The position numbers were made by a program, and so were the translations under genes. The notes under the pieces are model-generated. The model saw only the letters and a list, made by a program, of their open reading frames with translations, searched no databases and had not been told where the DNA came from. 64,000 bases of DNA from a virus, in IMG/VR virus record IMGVR_UViG_3300037337_000106, positions 1-64,000 of that record; one strand, written 5' to 3'. Positions 33,195 through 41,767 of this stretch are shown piece by piece. Within the stretch, counting starts at the first letter, position 1; the number at the start of each line of letters is the position of its first letter.

Positions 33195-33719
33195 TTATGT
33201 AATTTTATATGCCCAATGTAAAAGCCCTTGGCGTGTTTTTAATCCAATACTTTCATCTGTTATTAATTTATTCTTTCGAATACACATTGACTTTAACATT
33301 CCAGAATGACGTGGAATAAAAGATTTCCATCTACCTATTTGTCGGTTGTCATCAACTGACCTTCTACCGTAATAAAAATTAATATACCAATTAAACCATC
33401 CGTATGGATCTTGGTCCTTTATCCAATTAGCATCTATCCATCCTCGATAATCCATCCCACATTTAACCTTATATTTATTAGTATCGACGTCGTATGTGTT
33501 TCTAATTAATTTATTTGAATTAATAGATTTGGCTTCCAGTAAAAATTTAGAGTGGACATGTTCCGTCCAATATCGATCTACTTCTACGTTTCCAAAATAA
33601 TTGCCTCCAAATATTCCTTCATTAATCATTTCAATTGGAGAATAGTTTGGAGTAAAATCATTTCTATCTTTAAATTGATATATTGATAACTCTTTATTAT
33701 ATTCTGGAATGTTTTTCAT
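33195..33719 (-). CDS. Conserved protein with GRRxxDDxRQIxRW motif
   Basis: 174 residues. YSPIEMINEGIFGGNYFG, CGMDYRGWIDANWIKDQDPYGWFNWYINFYYGRRSVDDNRQIGRWKSFIPRHSGML is a pattern I recall from an uncharacterised family in bacteria and plants. The conserved Arg/Asp/Trp cluster suggests a nucleic-acid or enzyme role but none is known to me. It ends 3 bases before the HAD gene. Confidence 0.6.
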   Translation of the reverse strand: MKNIPEYNKELSIYQFKDRNDFTPNYSPIEMINEGIFGGNYFGNVEVDRYWTEHVHSKFLLEAKSINSNKLIRNTYDVDTNKYKVKCGMDYRGWIDANWIKDQDPYGWFNWYINFYYGRRSVDDNRQIGRWKSFIPRHSGMLKSMCIRKNKLITDESIGLKTRQGLLHWAYKIT

Positions 33720-33721
33720 AA

Positions 33722-34642
33722 TTAAGCTAGTTTCTTATATGTTTTTATTAAATTATCAATTCTAACACTTAATTGATTTTGCGATTTTGAATCCTTTACA
33801 GATACTTTAAGTCCATTAACAGAAGACATGATTGCAGTTAATTCAGTCAATATATTACCAACGGTACCTTTGTCAAGAATAGTTTTAGAGCTCTTTGCTA
33901 GGTGCATAGATATGATATCTTCCATATCTTTATATGATTTAAGTCTGCGTGCTACACATTCATCATAAGTGCCAACTATTGAACTAGTTTGGCGTTTTTG
34001 ATATGCATCAGTGCCTGCTATATATTCTCCATTTAGTCTAACATAACTAATTCCAGAATGAGATGGCATTACAATTTCTAAACGTGAAATGCCATATTTC
34101 AAGAGAGTCTCATTAAATATCTTATCTATATTAGTGGTATACGTGCATTTAGTTTCAAATATGTTTTTAGCATCTATTGAATATAATGGAATAATTTCAG
34201 GAAATGTACTAACAGGATATGTAAAAAATTCAAGTTCATAAACATCAACTGTAGTTACGTTCTCGTAGTTGGTCTTAAGATTTCTAAAAAATCTAGTTAC
34301 ATATATTTCATCTTCAACATTTTTATAAATCCACTGATCATCATCTTCATCATATTCTCTTTCCAGTTTTGCAATAGAATCTGTTATTGTATTATATTCA
34401 CTAATGGTAAAAGATTTCTGATTGCATGCATTAATATAACCTGTTATAATTCTTGAAATTTTATCACAGGTGACGATTTCTGGTTTCTCATTAGTTACAA
34501 CTAATCCATTTGCTCTATATCCTAACAACAGATCACCTACTAACTTTCCATTTACTCTAAAATTTAAAGCGTTATGTGATGGTGTCTTAAATGCATACAT
34601 CTTATTTTGAGGATCATAGCCGATTTTAATTGATAGTTCCAT
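33722..34642 (-). CDS. Unknown 306-aa protein
   Basis: Mixed alpha/beta with an acidic loop (EREYDEDDDQW) and a helical C terminus. The N-terminal YAFKTPSHNALNFRVNGKLVG and later MPSHSGISYVRLNGEYI look like two copies of one short module (PSH...N/Y-RVNG/RLNG). No family recognised. A promoter precedes it. Confidence 0.5.
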   Translation of the reverse strand: MELSIKIGYDPQNKMYAFKTPSHNALNFRVNGKLVGDLLLGYRANGLVVTNEKPEIVTCDKISRIITGYINACNQKSFTISEYNTITDSIAKLEREYDEDDDQWIYKNVEDEIYVTRFFRNLKTNYENVTTVDVYELEFFTYPVSTFPEIIPLYSIDAKNIFETKCTYTTNIDKIFNETLLKYGISRLEIVMPSHSGISYVRLNGEYIAGTDAYQKRQTSSIVGTYDECVARRLKSYKDMEDIISMHLAKSSKTILDKGTVGNILTELTAIMSSVNGLKVSVKDSKSQNQLSVRIDNLIKTYKKLA

Positions 34643-34661
34643 TTGTATATTGTTTTAATTT

Positions 34662-34732
34662 GTATATGTAAATATAATCAAAAAACTCCGTATTAAAAAA
34701 TACAGAGTGTTAAATCTTTGTTAAATATCTTC
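34662..34732 (-). promoter_or_regulatory. Phage promoter with embedded hairpin
   Basis: TTAACAAAGATTTAACAC, stem CTCTGTATT/AATACGGAG plus T run, TTATATTTACATATACAA before the gene at 34642. Confidence 0.8.
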
Positions 34733-34864
34733 TTCTTGTTTTTCCTCTTGTTCCTGAAGATATTGATACCATGCCGGATTTGGTAATTCTGAATAATGGT
34801 CCCACATTTCACGTTCAACTATGTCTTCGATATCTTCTTTATCCTTTTCTTCTGATTTAGTCAT
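34721..34864 (-). CDS. Small acidic protein, 47 aa
   Basis: MTKSEEKDKEDIEDIVEREMWDHYSELPNPAWYQYLQEQEEKQEED. I prefer the ATG at 34864, 2 bases after the upstream stop, over a longer reading from 34930 that would overlap that gene by 65 bases. Function unknown. Confidence 0.5.
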   Translation of the reverse strand: MTKSEEKDKEDIEDIVEREMWDHYSELPNPAWYQYLQEQEEKQEEDI

Positions 34865-34865
34865 T

Positions 34866-35258
34866 TTATGTATGTTTACATTCTTGAATATTAACCTTTG
34901 AACTTCCATATGTTTGATGAGTTCCACCACTCCAATCTCCGCTTAATTCAACATAAACACCACTTACCTTAAATGTTTCACTATGATTATACCCAGTTTC
35001 ACATGTTGCATCATCCCCTATATTAAAAAGTATTGGAAATAAATGACACGCATGTACTGAACGTTTTCTATTTTCTTTAGTAAAATCTCTAGCTATTTCA
35101 CCATATAAACCTCGACGTTGACTTACTTCAACTAAAGTTACCTTTAACTCATTTATTCTTTCAACAAAACCGGTTACTATTGTAACACGACCTGATGTTT
35201 GTTGTGAATAACCATACTTATTTCCAATTACTATTTTATTTCCTAGTGCGTCTCTCAT
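34866..35258 (-). CDS. Unknown 130-aa protein
   Basis: The start MRDALGNKIVIGNKYGYSQQTSGRVTIVTGFVERI suggests a small beta-barrel (SH3/KOW-like) fold. The C-terminal half is Gly/Ser rich. No family recognised. Confidence 0.5.
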   Translation of the reverse strand: MRDALGNKIVIGNKYGYSQQTSGRVTIVTGFVERINELKVTLVEVSQRRGLYGEIARDFTKENRKRSVHACHLFPILFNIGDDATCETGYNHSETFKVSGVYVELSGDWSGGTHQTYGSSKVNIQECKHT

Positions 35259-35357
35259 TACTATTTTCGGAATATTTAATTAAACAATACGTGTAAAACA
35301 TTGCCCTCTTGGTCTTTTAAATTTATACTAACTTTATAATTTCTTTAGTTGTTATTT

Positions 35358-35624
35358 TTAGTTATTATTTTCTGACAATTTAATTGAATGAGATGTTGGA
35401 TAAAACCCATCGTATAGAAATTCTTCTATCACTTTAAATTTATCTGAAGTAGCTGACATAATACTCTTTCCTCTGAATCCATCTGCTTCGACATATAGAA
35501 TAGCAACTAAAGATGAGTCTGATATACCATTAGGTACTAATTTAATGTCCTTTAGAATACCATACCTACCATCATTGTGCATTACAAAATCCCCTATTTT
35601 AATACATATTAGACTGCTTTTCAT
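35358..35624 (-). CDS. Unknown 88-aa beta-rich protein
   Basis: KIGDFVMHNDGRYGILKDIKLVPNG resembles the G-D-x-V...G-x-G-x-V start of small SH3-like domains. It is 3 bases from the CCA-enzyme gene, so one operon. The next 99 bases downstream hold no clear gene. Confidence 0.5.
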   Translation of the reverse strand: MKSSLICIKIGDFVMHNDGRYGILKDIKLVPNGISDSSLVAILYVEADGFRGKSIMSATSDKFKVIEEFLYDGFYPTSHSIKLSENNN

Positions 35625-35626
35625 AA

Positions 35627-36361
35627 TTATTTTTTTTCATTAGTAGGTTTCATCCACATTCCGCCCTTAAAGATTAATTCTAAAAATCCTGGAATAATTT
35701 CATCAATATCATTTAGTAATCTAAATGATCTAGGAGTATCTGCATTAAACATCTTAGTTAATTCTTCTCTAATTCTTTCGTGACTTACGGTTTGCTCTAG
35801 TTTTTTTAAGATATTAGGCTGTTTCATTGCATCCCAAATGTCAGTGTGCATTGTTAGTTTTTTAGTAATAGTAAATCTTAAAGCTCTTAATATTCTTAAA
35901 GGATCATCCATTAGTGTAATCCTTGCATCCATAGGGGTCCTTAGGATGCCTCTATTTAAATCAGATACTCCATTGAATAAATCAATTAGGTTGCCATCAA
36001 TATCTTCTGCAAGAGCATTAATTGTAAAATCCCTGCGTAGTAAATCATCTTCTAGATTTCCAATTTCCAAAATAGGTTTGCGAGTTCCTTCGATGTATCC
36101 AACTTCCTTTCTTGCCATTACAAAATCAGCAACTAAACCTTCATTGATATCTCCCTTTAGGAATTTAGCTCTAATTGTAAAACAGTCAGGAGTTTCTAAA
36201 AATATTTCGAAATTTCTTTCAATCATCCAGTTTTTCATTTCTAGCCAACCTTTTTCTACTGTCGCTGCATTTTCACAAACAAATGTAAAATCTATATCTT
36301 TGGAATCTACACCAAGAAATTTATCCCTGATACAACCTCCAACTTTGTAAATATTTGCCAT
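35627..36361 (-). CDS. tRNA nucleotidyltransferase / poly(A) polymerase head (CCA-adding-type)
   Basis: 244 residues of class II nucleotidyltransferase. KVGGCIRD (6-13), DIDFTF metal-binding Asps (22-25), RRDFTINALA, LIDLFNGVSDL, RTPMDARITLMDDPLRILRALRF and HERIREEL follow in order. It lacks most of the C-terminal body and tail (bacterial CCA enzymes have about 380-450 residues), so it is a compact version. The phage tRNA genes do not encode 3' CCA, which gives it an obvious substrate. Driven by a phage promoter. Confidence 0.88.
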   Translation of the reverse strand: MANIYKVGGCIRDKFLGVDSKDIDFTFVCENAATVEKGWLEMKNWMIERNFEIFLETPDCFTIRAKFLKGDINEGLVADFVMARKEVGYIEGTRKPILEIGNLEDDLLRRDFTINALAEDIDGNLIDLFNGVSDLNRGILRTPMDARITLMDDPLRILRALRFTITKKLTMHTDIWDAMKQPNILKKLEQTVSHERIREELTKMFNADTPRSFRLLNDIDEIIPGFLELIFKGGMWMKPTNEKK

Positions 36362-36378
36362 AATAATGTTGTTTTAAT

Positions 36379-36447
36379 TATAAGTAAATATAATCAATAT
36401 ATTGACATATTAAAAATATAAGGTGTTAAATCTTTGTTAAAATTATT
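36379..36447 (-). promoter_or_regulatory. Phage promoter element
   Basis: TTAACAAAGATTTAACAC, AT spacer, TTGATTATATTTACTTATAA before the CCA-enzyme gene. Confidence 0.85.
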
Positions 36448-36453
36448 AAAGAT

Positions 36454-36552
36454 CTACAATATTGATATTATTCTAGAATCATAAGGACCAAAATACTCGA
36501 CTATAACAAATTGTGCTGTTTTATAACCATCAGTTAAAAGCAATGGATTCAT
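36454..36552 (-). CDS. Small ORF, 32 aa
   Basis: MNPLLLTDGYKTAQFVIVEYFG...ISIL, ending at the next promoter. The first 11 residues resemble the start of nicotinamide phosphoribosyltransferases, but nothing after that does. It may be a real small protein or a relic. Confidence 0.35.
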   Translation of the reverse strand: MNPLLLTDGYKTAQFVIVEYFGPYDSRIISIL

Positions 36553-36571
36553 ATATTTTATTTATTAAGTG

Positions 36572-36979
36572 TTAATATTCGTTTACAATTACATGAAATT
36601 CTTTTTCTGAACACTCTATTAACTCATCTATATAATCTTGTGCCTCTTCATTAGATTCAAAATTATTTACTATAGTATGTTCATTCATAAATCTAATTTC
36701 AACACGTGGAATAAAATAAATCATTTTATTGGATTCATCTACTCTGTACCATTTATAATCATTGAAATATGATGATTGTTTTCTATCGTTATCATGAGAA
36801 TGATATTCTAATGAATATGTTGACCAACCTGCAATAATAGGCGAAGTCATGCCGTATTTAATTCCTAAAAATCTCACTGGTATTGAAGGGATTGCCTCAT
36901 ACCATTTATAATCAGATTCTTTTTTCATTGTTAACGTAATGGAACTTACCTTGTCTAATTCAAAATAATGTTTTTGCAT
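36572..36979 (-). CDS. Unknown 135-aa protein
   Basis: MQKHYFELDKVSSITLTMKKESDYKWYEAIPSIPVRFLGIKYG; the C-terminal segment FESNEEAQDYIDELIECSEKE is an acidic helix. No family recognised. Confidence 0.5.
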   Translation of the reverse strand: MQKHYFELDKVSSITLTMKKESDYKWYEAIPSIPVRFLGIKYGMTSPIIAGWSTYSLEYHSHDNDRKQSSYFNDYKWYRVDESNKMIYFIPRVEIRFMNEHTIVNNFESNEEAQDYIDELIECSEKEFHVIVNEY

Positions 36980-37009
36980 GTTATGTTTTTTAATTATTTA
37001 TATGTATGA

Positions 37010-37543
37010 TCAGTTAGAAAGAAATAAGTATTCAAGATAATCAAACATTTTTTTAAGTGGATGTTTTCCAGCTATGCCTAATGAAGATATAAACATTTCA
37101 TTTTCTTTTTTATACATTTCAAACATCCTACCTTGATTCATTTTAGAATATTGAACATTTGCAATACGGTCACATAGTTTAACAAATACTGCATTGGATG
37201 TTTGTCTTACTCCTTCATAATATTTTTCGTTTGCTCTTTCTTTTCTATTCTTTCCCTTTTCATTAGAAACGGCATATATAATGTTAGCAGCTTCTAATCC
37301 TAAAACTTCTCTAACATCATTATAAGAAACTCTAGTATCTTCAATTAAATCGTGTCCATATGCTGCTAAAATAACATTATCCCTAGATGATGTTTCACCG
37401 TCATTTAAGTTTGGTATAAGATCAATAAAATCTCTAGCAACATTAGCAACCATTCTTAGGTGAAATTCATAAGGAAGATATATATCATACATGTGGTTTG
37501 TGCCACTATGTTGCTCCAAACACCATTTGATTTGTGATTCCAT
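37010..37543 (-). CDS. HD-domain hydrolase, SpoT/MESH1-like
   Basis: 177 residues. PYEFHLRMV (first His), AAYGHDLIEDTRV (HD and ED pair) and VKLCDRIANV (distal Asp) are the metal and catalytic motifs of (p)ppGpp hydrolases. No synthetase domain is present, as in small alarmone hydrolases. Alarmone removal would keep translation and replication high during infection; nucleotide phosphohydrolase activity on another substrate is the alternative. Confidence 0.75.
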   Translation of the reverse strand: MESQIKWCLEQHSGTNHMYDIYLPYEFHLRMVANVARDFIDLIPNLNDGETSSRDNVILAAYGHDLIEDTRVSYNDVREVLGLEAANIIYAVSNEKGKNRKERANEKYYEGVRQTSNAVFVKLCDRIANVQYSKMNQGRMFEMYKKENEMFISSLGIAGKHPLKKMFDYLEYLFLSN

Positions 37544-37564
37544 AATTGATTTGTTTTAATTCGT

Positions 37565-37633
37565 ATATGTAAATATAATCAACATGTTGACCTATTAAAA
37601 ATTTAAAGTGTTAAATCTGTGTTAAAGTTAATG
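37565..37633 (-). promoter_or_regulatory. Phage promoter element
   Basis: TTAACACAGATTTAACAC, spacer, TTGATTATATTTACATATAC before the HD gene. Confidence 0.85.
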
Positions 37634-38146
37634 AATACGTTTATTTAAAATTCTTATTGCTTTATTAGCACATTCATTAGTTAGTCCATATCCAATATCG
37701 ATACAATCAGGGTGATTAATGTTATTAGAGCAACATACGAAATTTCCTAATTGGCTTTTTAACATATCTCGGTCATCATCCAAAATTATATAATTTTCTA
37801 TTTCTGTGTGTAAATTAAGAACTACTTGAATTTCATCACCTCTTTGTAAACTGACATGATATTCTTCGTCTTTAACTCTTCTCCATAAATCGGGAGTAAT
37901 TCCTATAATTTCACCAGGATAACATCGATGTTCCCACATCATGCGTAACCTTGCCAATCCCATATGTCTCCATGAAGAACTGATAACTAATTTAGCATCG
38001 GTTTCATTTACAATTCTTGCTAAGTTGTTTACAAACTCCGGATGAAAAATACCTCCAAATTTATCATGCCCTTGTGGAATTACATTAAGTACACCGTCAA
38101 AATCCAGAAATATTACTTTTTTGTTTAATATTTCTTTAACTTTCAT
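37628..38146 (-). CDS. HAD phosphatase, second RNA-repair-type copy
   Basis: 172 residues. VIFLDFDGVLNV (DxDG motif I), LVISSSWRHM (motif II; S-S-W as in Swiss-army-knife HADs) and YIILDDDRDM. Shares its layout with the HAD gene at 32605, so the two are likely paralogs. Substrate inferred as nucleic-acid end phosphates. Confidence 0.75.
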   Translation of the reverse strand: MKVKEILNKKVIFLDFDGVLNVIPQGHDKFGGIFHPEFVNNLARIVNETDAKLVISSSWRHMGLARLRMMWEHRCYPGEIIGITPDLWRRVKDEEYHVSLQRGDEIQVVLNLHTEIENYIILDDDRDMLKSQLGNFVCCSNNINHPDCIDIGYGLTNECANKAIRILNKRIH

Positions 38147-38148
38147 AA

Positions 38149-38580
38149 TTAACTTCTATATATTAGTTCCTTGTTTTTGTAAATACTCAACACTGAACCC
38201 TGTCCATGTGAAATTGCAAACTGCCATCCAAAATAATCATAGACTGTTGATGGAAAGTTTTCAGTTAACATATCAATTGCATCTATTTCTTGACCTTCGA
38301 TACTCGCAAGCTCCCATATTAAATTAGTGACGCACATTGGTCTCTCAGTATATGGCATATACTGACGTGCATCATATTTATTCTGTCTTTCGATTACAAA
38401 TTGCATTAGGGTAGTGAACGAAGTCTCATCTGTAAAATGATTCTTTATCCTTAATGCTCTTGTTCTTTCAATTTTATTTCTTATTTCAATCTTATTAAAA
38501 TAATTTTTTACAGATAATAGTTCCTCTGGACTTTCTAGATGATCCTTTAATCTTTGCACTAATGATTTATTTTCTAACAT
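38149..38580 (-). CDS. Unknown 143-aa protein
   Basis: Helical N-terminal half (LVQRLKDHLESPEELLSVKNYFNKIE), then SFTTLMQFVIERQNKYDARQYMPYTERP. No family recognised. It ends 2 bases before the HAD gene. Confidence 0.5.
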   Translation of the reverse strand: MLENKSLVQRLKDHLESPEELLSVKNYFNKIEIRNKIERTRALRIKNHFTDETSFTTLMQFVIERQNKYDARQYMPYTERPMCVTNLIWELASIEGQEIDAIDMLTENFPSTVYDYFGWQFAISHGQGSVLSIYKNKELIYRS

Positions 38581-38585
38581 TTTTT

Positions 38586-38795
38586 TTATTTTTTAATTGT
38601 TTTTATTGATTGTTTTTTACTAATGTCCTTTAAGTTTGCAAATTCATTGTCATCTTGAATTCCCATAACATCTTTTTCTATACGAGCTGCAATAATATCT
38701 AAGTCATCTATGCTAATTTCTAGGAAATAATTTCCTTGTGCGTAGTCTAGAAAAATACTTTTTATTTTTTCAGCATTTGATCGGTTATCTGACAT
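38586..38795 (-). CDS. Small helical protein, 69 aa
   Basis: Helical and acidic with a basic tail (KDISKKQSIKTIKK). First gene after a phage promoter. Function unknown. Confidence 0.5.
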   Translation of the reverse strand: MSDNRSNAEKIKSIFLDYAQGNYFLEISIDDLDIIAARIEKDVMGIQDDNEFANLKDISKKQSIKTIKK

Positions 38796-38814
38796 AATAT
38801 AGTTGTTTTAATTT

Positions 38815-38881
38815 GTATATGTAAATATAATCAATATATAGACCTATTAAAAATTTAAAGTGTTAAATCTTTGTTAATGTT
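38815..38881 (-). promoter_or_regulatory. Phage promoter element
   Basis: TTAACAAAGATTTAACAC, spacer, TTGATTATATTTACATATAC before the gene at 38795. Confidence 0.85.
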
Positions 38882-38910
38882 TATTAAAACAATACATGAA
38901 TTTTAAGATA

Positions 38911-38939
38911 AAAAAACCCCAAGGTACCTTAGGGTTTTC
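38911..38939 (-). terminator. Terminator
   Basis: ACCCTAAGGTACCTTGGGGT stem followed by T7 on the minus strand, 3' of the gene ending at 38963. Confidence 0.8.
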
Positions 38940-38962
38940 AATAAACAATATGAGAAGTCTAA

Positions 38963-39199
38963 TTAATCCTTAGACTTCTCATACATCTTTGCAAAGGGGT
39001 TGTATACAACCTGTGTTGTTATTAAACAACTTTTCTCCTGTGGTAATGATGTGTGATTCTTTGTAACTAATATACTATTGCCTTCTATAAAGAAAGTTTC
39101 AGCGTTAATATTTAAATTGACAACATTTTTTGCACCTTGAATAAAATGTCCTGATGTTGATGTTGGTGCTACGTTTACACCTGATGTTAATGTGCTCAT
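38963..39199 (-). CDS. Unknown 78-aa protein, possible virion decoration
   Basis: MSTLTSGVNVAPTSTSGHFIQGAKNVVNLNINAETFFIEGNSILVTKN. Ser/Thr/Asn-rich start and beta-prone middle suggest a structural or surface protein, but no family is recognised. It ends at a terminator. Confidence 0.45.
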   Translation of the reverse strand: MSTLTSGVNVAPTSTSGHFIQGAKNVVNLNINAETFFIEGNSILVTKNHTSLPQEKSCLITTQVVYNPFAKMYEKSKD

Positions 39200-39226
39200 A
39201 ATTTTGGTTTTATTTTTAAAATTCTA

Positions 39227-40372
39227 TTAGTATTCGTATTTCATTAGTTTAAAATATTCATCTCCAGTAATTGATACATATTCATTAAATTCTTGAAATT
39301 CATTTGCTTGTATTTTGGCAGTTGTAATGTCATCAAATATTGTTGAAAACTTCTCACCTTGTCTAGATATACTTACAATATTGTCCTTTAACTGAAGAGG
39401 TACTCTATATAGACTTGCAATTGCATCCTTTGCATTATCATTTGAATACTCAACACCTAAGAAAAACATTCTATCTGTACTTGGGCAATAACATCTAACA
39501 TATGCTATATTTTCATCGTTTACATTTCCTTTAAATAAAGTATACACTCCGATATTAGCACTATTAGTAGTACCTACTAAAGCCTCATCTGTTGTATCGT
39601 TAACATACGTATCTATTTCATTAAGTTCGTTTCTAACAAAGTTAAATACTCCTTCAGATCCATTGACTAATTCATGATATTGTAAAACAGCAGACTTAAT
39701 TTCCTCATTTTTTTCAGTAGCAAATTCATTAAAAGTGTAAGTATTGTCATTTAATTCATTTAGCAATTCTTCTGAAATGTGAAACCCATTTATTGAATAG
39801 TATTTAGTCTCATCGTAAAACTCAATAGAAGGACCATCAACACAATGTGGTAGGTTATTTAAACGCTTAATATATTTTGGAGGTTGAATAGCGAAAACAA
39901 CATGTTCGAATTCAATAGTCTCGAATACATTAGATTCGTTTAGTTCTCTGTATTTATTAAATATCTCATGGTTAACTACCCCTATTTGTGAAAAATAGTC
40001 ATAGAATGATACCCATCCAAAGTTATTCCATCCAATATATGAATATCTTAACTTTAAGTTTTCTTTGAATTTTTCTAAGAATGATAAACTTAAGGCATTA
40101 GCTCTATACTTCTCTAACATTGATGGATATTCAGATAATTCCATATCAAAACCATCGATCATTGTTATTTTAATAGCAGCTTCGATTAATGAATCACAAT
40201 AAATTATAGTAGGGTTTGGCAATTTTAAGAAATCATTGTAAAGCCAATTTATTCCTTTTTCAAACTTTTCCTTGTCAATGCCTTTTCCACATTCATCGTA
40301 TGCTAAGTTAATCCATTTGTCTCTAATAACATCGATCATCGCGGTTTCCTGTGCTGTTAATTCTGTTTTCAT
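39227..40372 (-). CDS. Large conserved protein, DUF6745-like
   Basis: 381 residues. An early helical part includes INWLYNDFLKLPNPTIIYCDSLIEAAI, then YIGWNNFGWVSFYDYFSQIG. This sequence style recalls the DUF6745 family found in bacteria and phages, of unknown function. A promoter lies directly upstream. Confidence 0.5.
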   Translation of the reverse strand: MKTELTAQETAMIDVIRDKWINLAYDECGKGIDKEKFEKGINWLYNDFLKLPNPTIIYCDSLIEAAIKITMIDGFDMELSEYPSMLEKYRANALSLSFLEKFKENLKLRYSYIGWNNFGWVSFYDYFSQIGVVNHEIFNKYRELNESNVFETIEFEHVVFAIQPPKYIKRLNNLPHCVDGPSIEFYDETKYYSINGFHISEELLNELNDNTYTFNEFATEKNEEIKSAVLQYHELVNGSEGVFNFVRNELNEIDTYVNDTTDEALVGTTNSANIGVYTLFKGNVNDENIAYVRCYCPSTDRMFFLGVEYSNDNAKDAIASLYRVPLQLKDNIVSISRQGEKFSTIFDDITTAKIQANEFQEFNEYVSITGDEYFKLMKYEY

Positions 40373-40395
40373 TTTTTTTTAGTTTTAATTAATTA

Positions 40396-40464
40396 TTATA
40401 TGTAAATATAATCAATATATAGGATCTATTAAAAATTTAAAATGTTAAATCTTTGTTAATGTTT
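40396..40464 (-). promoter_or_regulatory. Phage promoter element
   Basis: TTAACAAAGATTTAACAT, spacer, TTGATTATATTTACATATAA before the gene at 40372. Confidence 0.8.
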
Positions 40465-40681
40465 ATTTGTCTTTATTAATCATTACTGGAAAGTCTCGAA
40501 CAATACTATATACTGTGAAAAACACAAAAAAAGCATTGAGTAACATTAAAAACATTCCCAAATAAAATAAATATGTGTCTTTCATACTCATTAGATTTAG
40601 AGAAAGATTATGAATTTCAAATGATAAGAACACATAAATAATCTTAAAAATAATAATTCCGGCGTTTTGAATTGTTTTCAT
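40463..40681 (-). CDS. Two-helix membrane protein, 72 aa
   Basis: Hydrophobic segments GIIIFKIIYVFLSFEI and YLFYLGMFLMLLNAFFVFFTVYSIV. No family recognised. Confidence 0.5.
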   Translation of the reverse strand: MKTIQNAGIIIFKIIYVFLSFEIHNLSLNLMSMKDTYLFYLGMFLMLLNAFFVFFTVYSIVRDFPVMINKDK

Positions 40682-40698
40682 GTTTTTTATATAATATA

Positions 40699-41364
40699 TT
40701 AATGGATTGTTTCATTAGAATGATGGTCCAATTCATGTTTTAATAATGATTGTATTGGTCTGTTTTTAATTAATGATAAAACTTCTTCTAAAGAGTATGG
40801 ATGGAAGTCTAAACTTCCATCAAGCCCTACATCCATCATTTTACCTGGACCTATCTTAAATTCATGTGGAGTGTGAATGTGACCATGAATATGCATAACA
40901 CCATTTTGCATGTCTTGCCAACTAGCTAAAGGGTAATGACTCATAACGAATTTGTTTCGATTTGATTTATTGCCTTTAACTAACGGAGGGGTTACTATTG
41001 TTACCATTTTTAATTCGCTTACTGATGTAAAAATATCTCTAACACCATCTTTATTATTCATAATATGATGATCGTGATTTCCCAAAAATAAGTGGATATT
41101 TTTACATCTTAATTGATTTCTAAATTCAGTAATGGAATATATTCCACCGAAACTCCAATCACCTAGGTGTATTAAGATATCGTTTTCTCCTACTAATGTA
41201 TTTATATTATCTACTATACGATTGTTCATCACGTGTAACGAATCATAGTCCCTGGTCCCTTTCTTGCCATCCCATTGTGATATGCCTGAACATATGTTAG
41301 TATGGTTATAATGTGTATCACTTGTAAAGAACAATTTTTGTCCTGGAATAAGTGTGATTTTCAT
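40699..41364 (-). CDS. Calcineurin-like metallophosphoesterase
   Basis: 221 residues. FFTSDTHYNHTN, LIHLGDWSFGG, LFLGNHDHH, VMSHYPLASW and HIHGHIHTPH give the complete two-metal set. Phage homologs act on nucleotides or phosphodiesters. It is an intact relative of the altered copy at 59831. Confidence 0.88.
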   Translation of the reverse strand: MKITLIPGQKLFFTSDTHYNHTNICSGISQWDGKKGTRDYDSLHVMNNRIVDNINTLVGENDILIHLGDWSFGGIYSITEFRNQLRCKNIHLFLGNHDHHIMNNKDGVRDIFTSVSELKMVTIVTPPLVKGNKSNRNKFVMSHYPLASWQDMQNGVMHIHGHIHTPHEFKIGPGKMMDVGLDGSLDFHPYSLEEVLSLIKNRPIQSLLKHELDHHSNETIH

Positions 41365-41382
41365 AATATGATTGTTTTAATT

Positions 41383-41451
41383 CGTATATGTAAATATAAT
41401 CAATATATTGACCTATTAAAAATATAAAGTGTTAAATCTTTGTTAAAGTTT
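41383..41451 (-). promoter_or_regulatory. Phage promoter element
   Basis: TTAACAAAGATTTAACAC, spacer, TTGATTATATTTACATATAC before the phosphoesterase gene. It lies 3' of and slightly overlaps the repeat gene ending at 41443. Confidence 0.85.
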
Positions 41452-41745
41452 TATTATAGAATACATATTCAATATCATTTTGTAGGCATTTTGCCTTACT
41501 GAATACCATAATGAATTCTTTACTAAATCAGTTAATTTGATATGTACTAAATTCCTCTCCGAAGTCCATATTCTATCAGATACTGTATTTCGTACTGAAG
41601 TCCTGGTTTGATTTCCTATGGAAATGGATATTGAATGACATATGTCGTTACATATATTATCATATACTGAATCGCATACTGAATCACATACTGCGTTTCG
41701 TGCTGGATTCCATGCTAAATCATTTATAGGTTTACCTAGTTTCAT
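41443..41745 (-). CDS. Dispersed paralog of the xSVx tetrapeptide-repeat proteins
   Basis: 100 residues starting MKLGKPINDLAWNP with units NAVCDSVCDSVYDNICNDIC, TSVRNTVSDRIW. The start and four-residue period match the array at 1-953 on the other strand. The C-terminal 40 residues have lost the repeat and turn hydrophobic. It may be a degrading copy. Function unknown. Confidence 0.6.
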   Translation of the reverse strand: MKLGKPINDLAWNPARNAVCDSVCDSVYDNICNDICHSISISIGNQTRTSVRNTVSDRIWTSERNLVHIKLTDLVKNSLWYSVRQNAYKMILNMYSIIKL

Positions 41746-41767
41746 ATTACTCTGTCTATATAATCAT

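Noticed and set aside
35259-35357. Short frame reading NYKVSINLKDQEGNVLH
   Set aside because: No start codon and under 25 codons; treated as intergenic.
36454-36552. Nicotinamide phosphoribosyltransferase (NadV) start
   Set aside because: Only the first 11 residues look similar; the ORF ends after 32 codons, so no enzyme claim is made.
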